Shown one piece after another: positions 63,999 to 64,000 of a DNA stretch of 64,000 nucleotides; positions within the stretch are counted from its first letter, which is position 1, and each line of letters begins with the position of its first letter. The notes below the pieces were generated by a model. That model was not told the origin of the DNA, ran no database searches, and saw only the letters and a program-made list of their open reading frames with translations. Source of the stretch: Alitta virens. Its lineage: Eukaryota > Annelida > Polychaeta > Phyllodocida > Nereididae. The translations under genes and the position numbers were made by a program. The stretch covers positions 32,995,250-33,059,249 of the forward strand of contig OW028579.1 of assembly GCA_932294295.1 (NCBI GenBank). Reading direction: 5' to 3'.

Positions 63999-64000
63999 CT

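Larger units (their letters stand above)
48231..64000 (-). repeat. Tandem segmental duplication of four 3.4-4.8-kb zinc-finger cassettes
   Basis: Besides the exons, the cassettes share non-coding landmarks: the TTTATTGAC poly(A) region with GTACAGTTAAAAACAAAT at 48232, 52656, 56967 and 60339; CAGCCACCCTGACC-like sequence at about 52090, 56855 and 60228; and TTGGCAGA..TGCCTTTGCAT at 51434 and 59879. The order is kept, so whole segments were duplicated rather than exons alone. Confidence 0.8.

Overview
This is a window of animal nuclear DNA. It is AT-rich, with intron-split genes, GT-AG splice sites and many transposable-element copies. The genes identify a bilaterian, most likely a marine invertebrate; I cannot fix the phylum from the sequence alone. 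Reading frames were joined by hand at splice sites, so exon coordinates are predictions.

Layout, left to right. (1) 613-5024, minus strand: the 5' five exons of an endosomal Na+/H+ exchanger of the SLC9A6/7/9 type, running off the left edge. (2) 8419-10743, minus: a two-exon F-box/leucine-rich-repeat gene. (3) 15714-25583, minus: a full-length, apparently young Ty3/gypsy LTR retrotransposon with identical-looking 219-bp LTRs, a 4-bp target duplication, a tRNA-Lys-like primer site, intact gag and pol, and an extra third ORF with C2H2 fingers and a coiled coil in the usual env position. (4) 7433-45494, plus: the five-LIM-domain adaptor PINCH (LIMS family). Its core is 35664-45494. At least three alternative 5' ends and one candidate 21-nt microexon lie upstream or inside. 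If the distal first exon at 7433 belongs to it, the F-box gene and the retrotransposon both sit antisense inside its first intron. (5) about 48231 to the right edge, minus: four tandemly duplicated 3'-terminal exon cassettes. Each has a phase-1 splice acceptor, three C2H2 zinc fingers, a stop codon and its own poly(A) signal. This looks like the 3' half of one gene that swaps zinc-finger ends by alternative splicing, as lola or Broad do in insects; the shared 5' exons lie beyond the window.

The two most interesting systems are these. First, PINCH has two alternative exons for the first zinc-binding half of LIM1 (35657-35767 and the end of 37012-38840). They have identical finger spacing and the same donor phase, and one carries a roughly 570-residue disordered extension with about eight 31-residue repeats. 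Second, the zinc-finger cassette array. Around them are MITEs of several families (TA and TTAA target sites), two tRNA-derived SINEs with target duplications, a 50-bp minisatellite with a two-unit higher-order pattern, and inverted dispersed repeat pairs.
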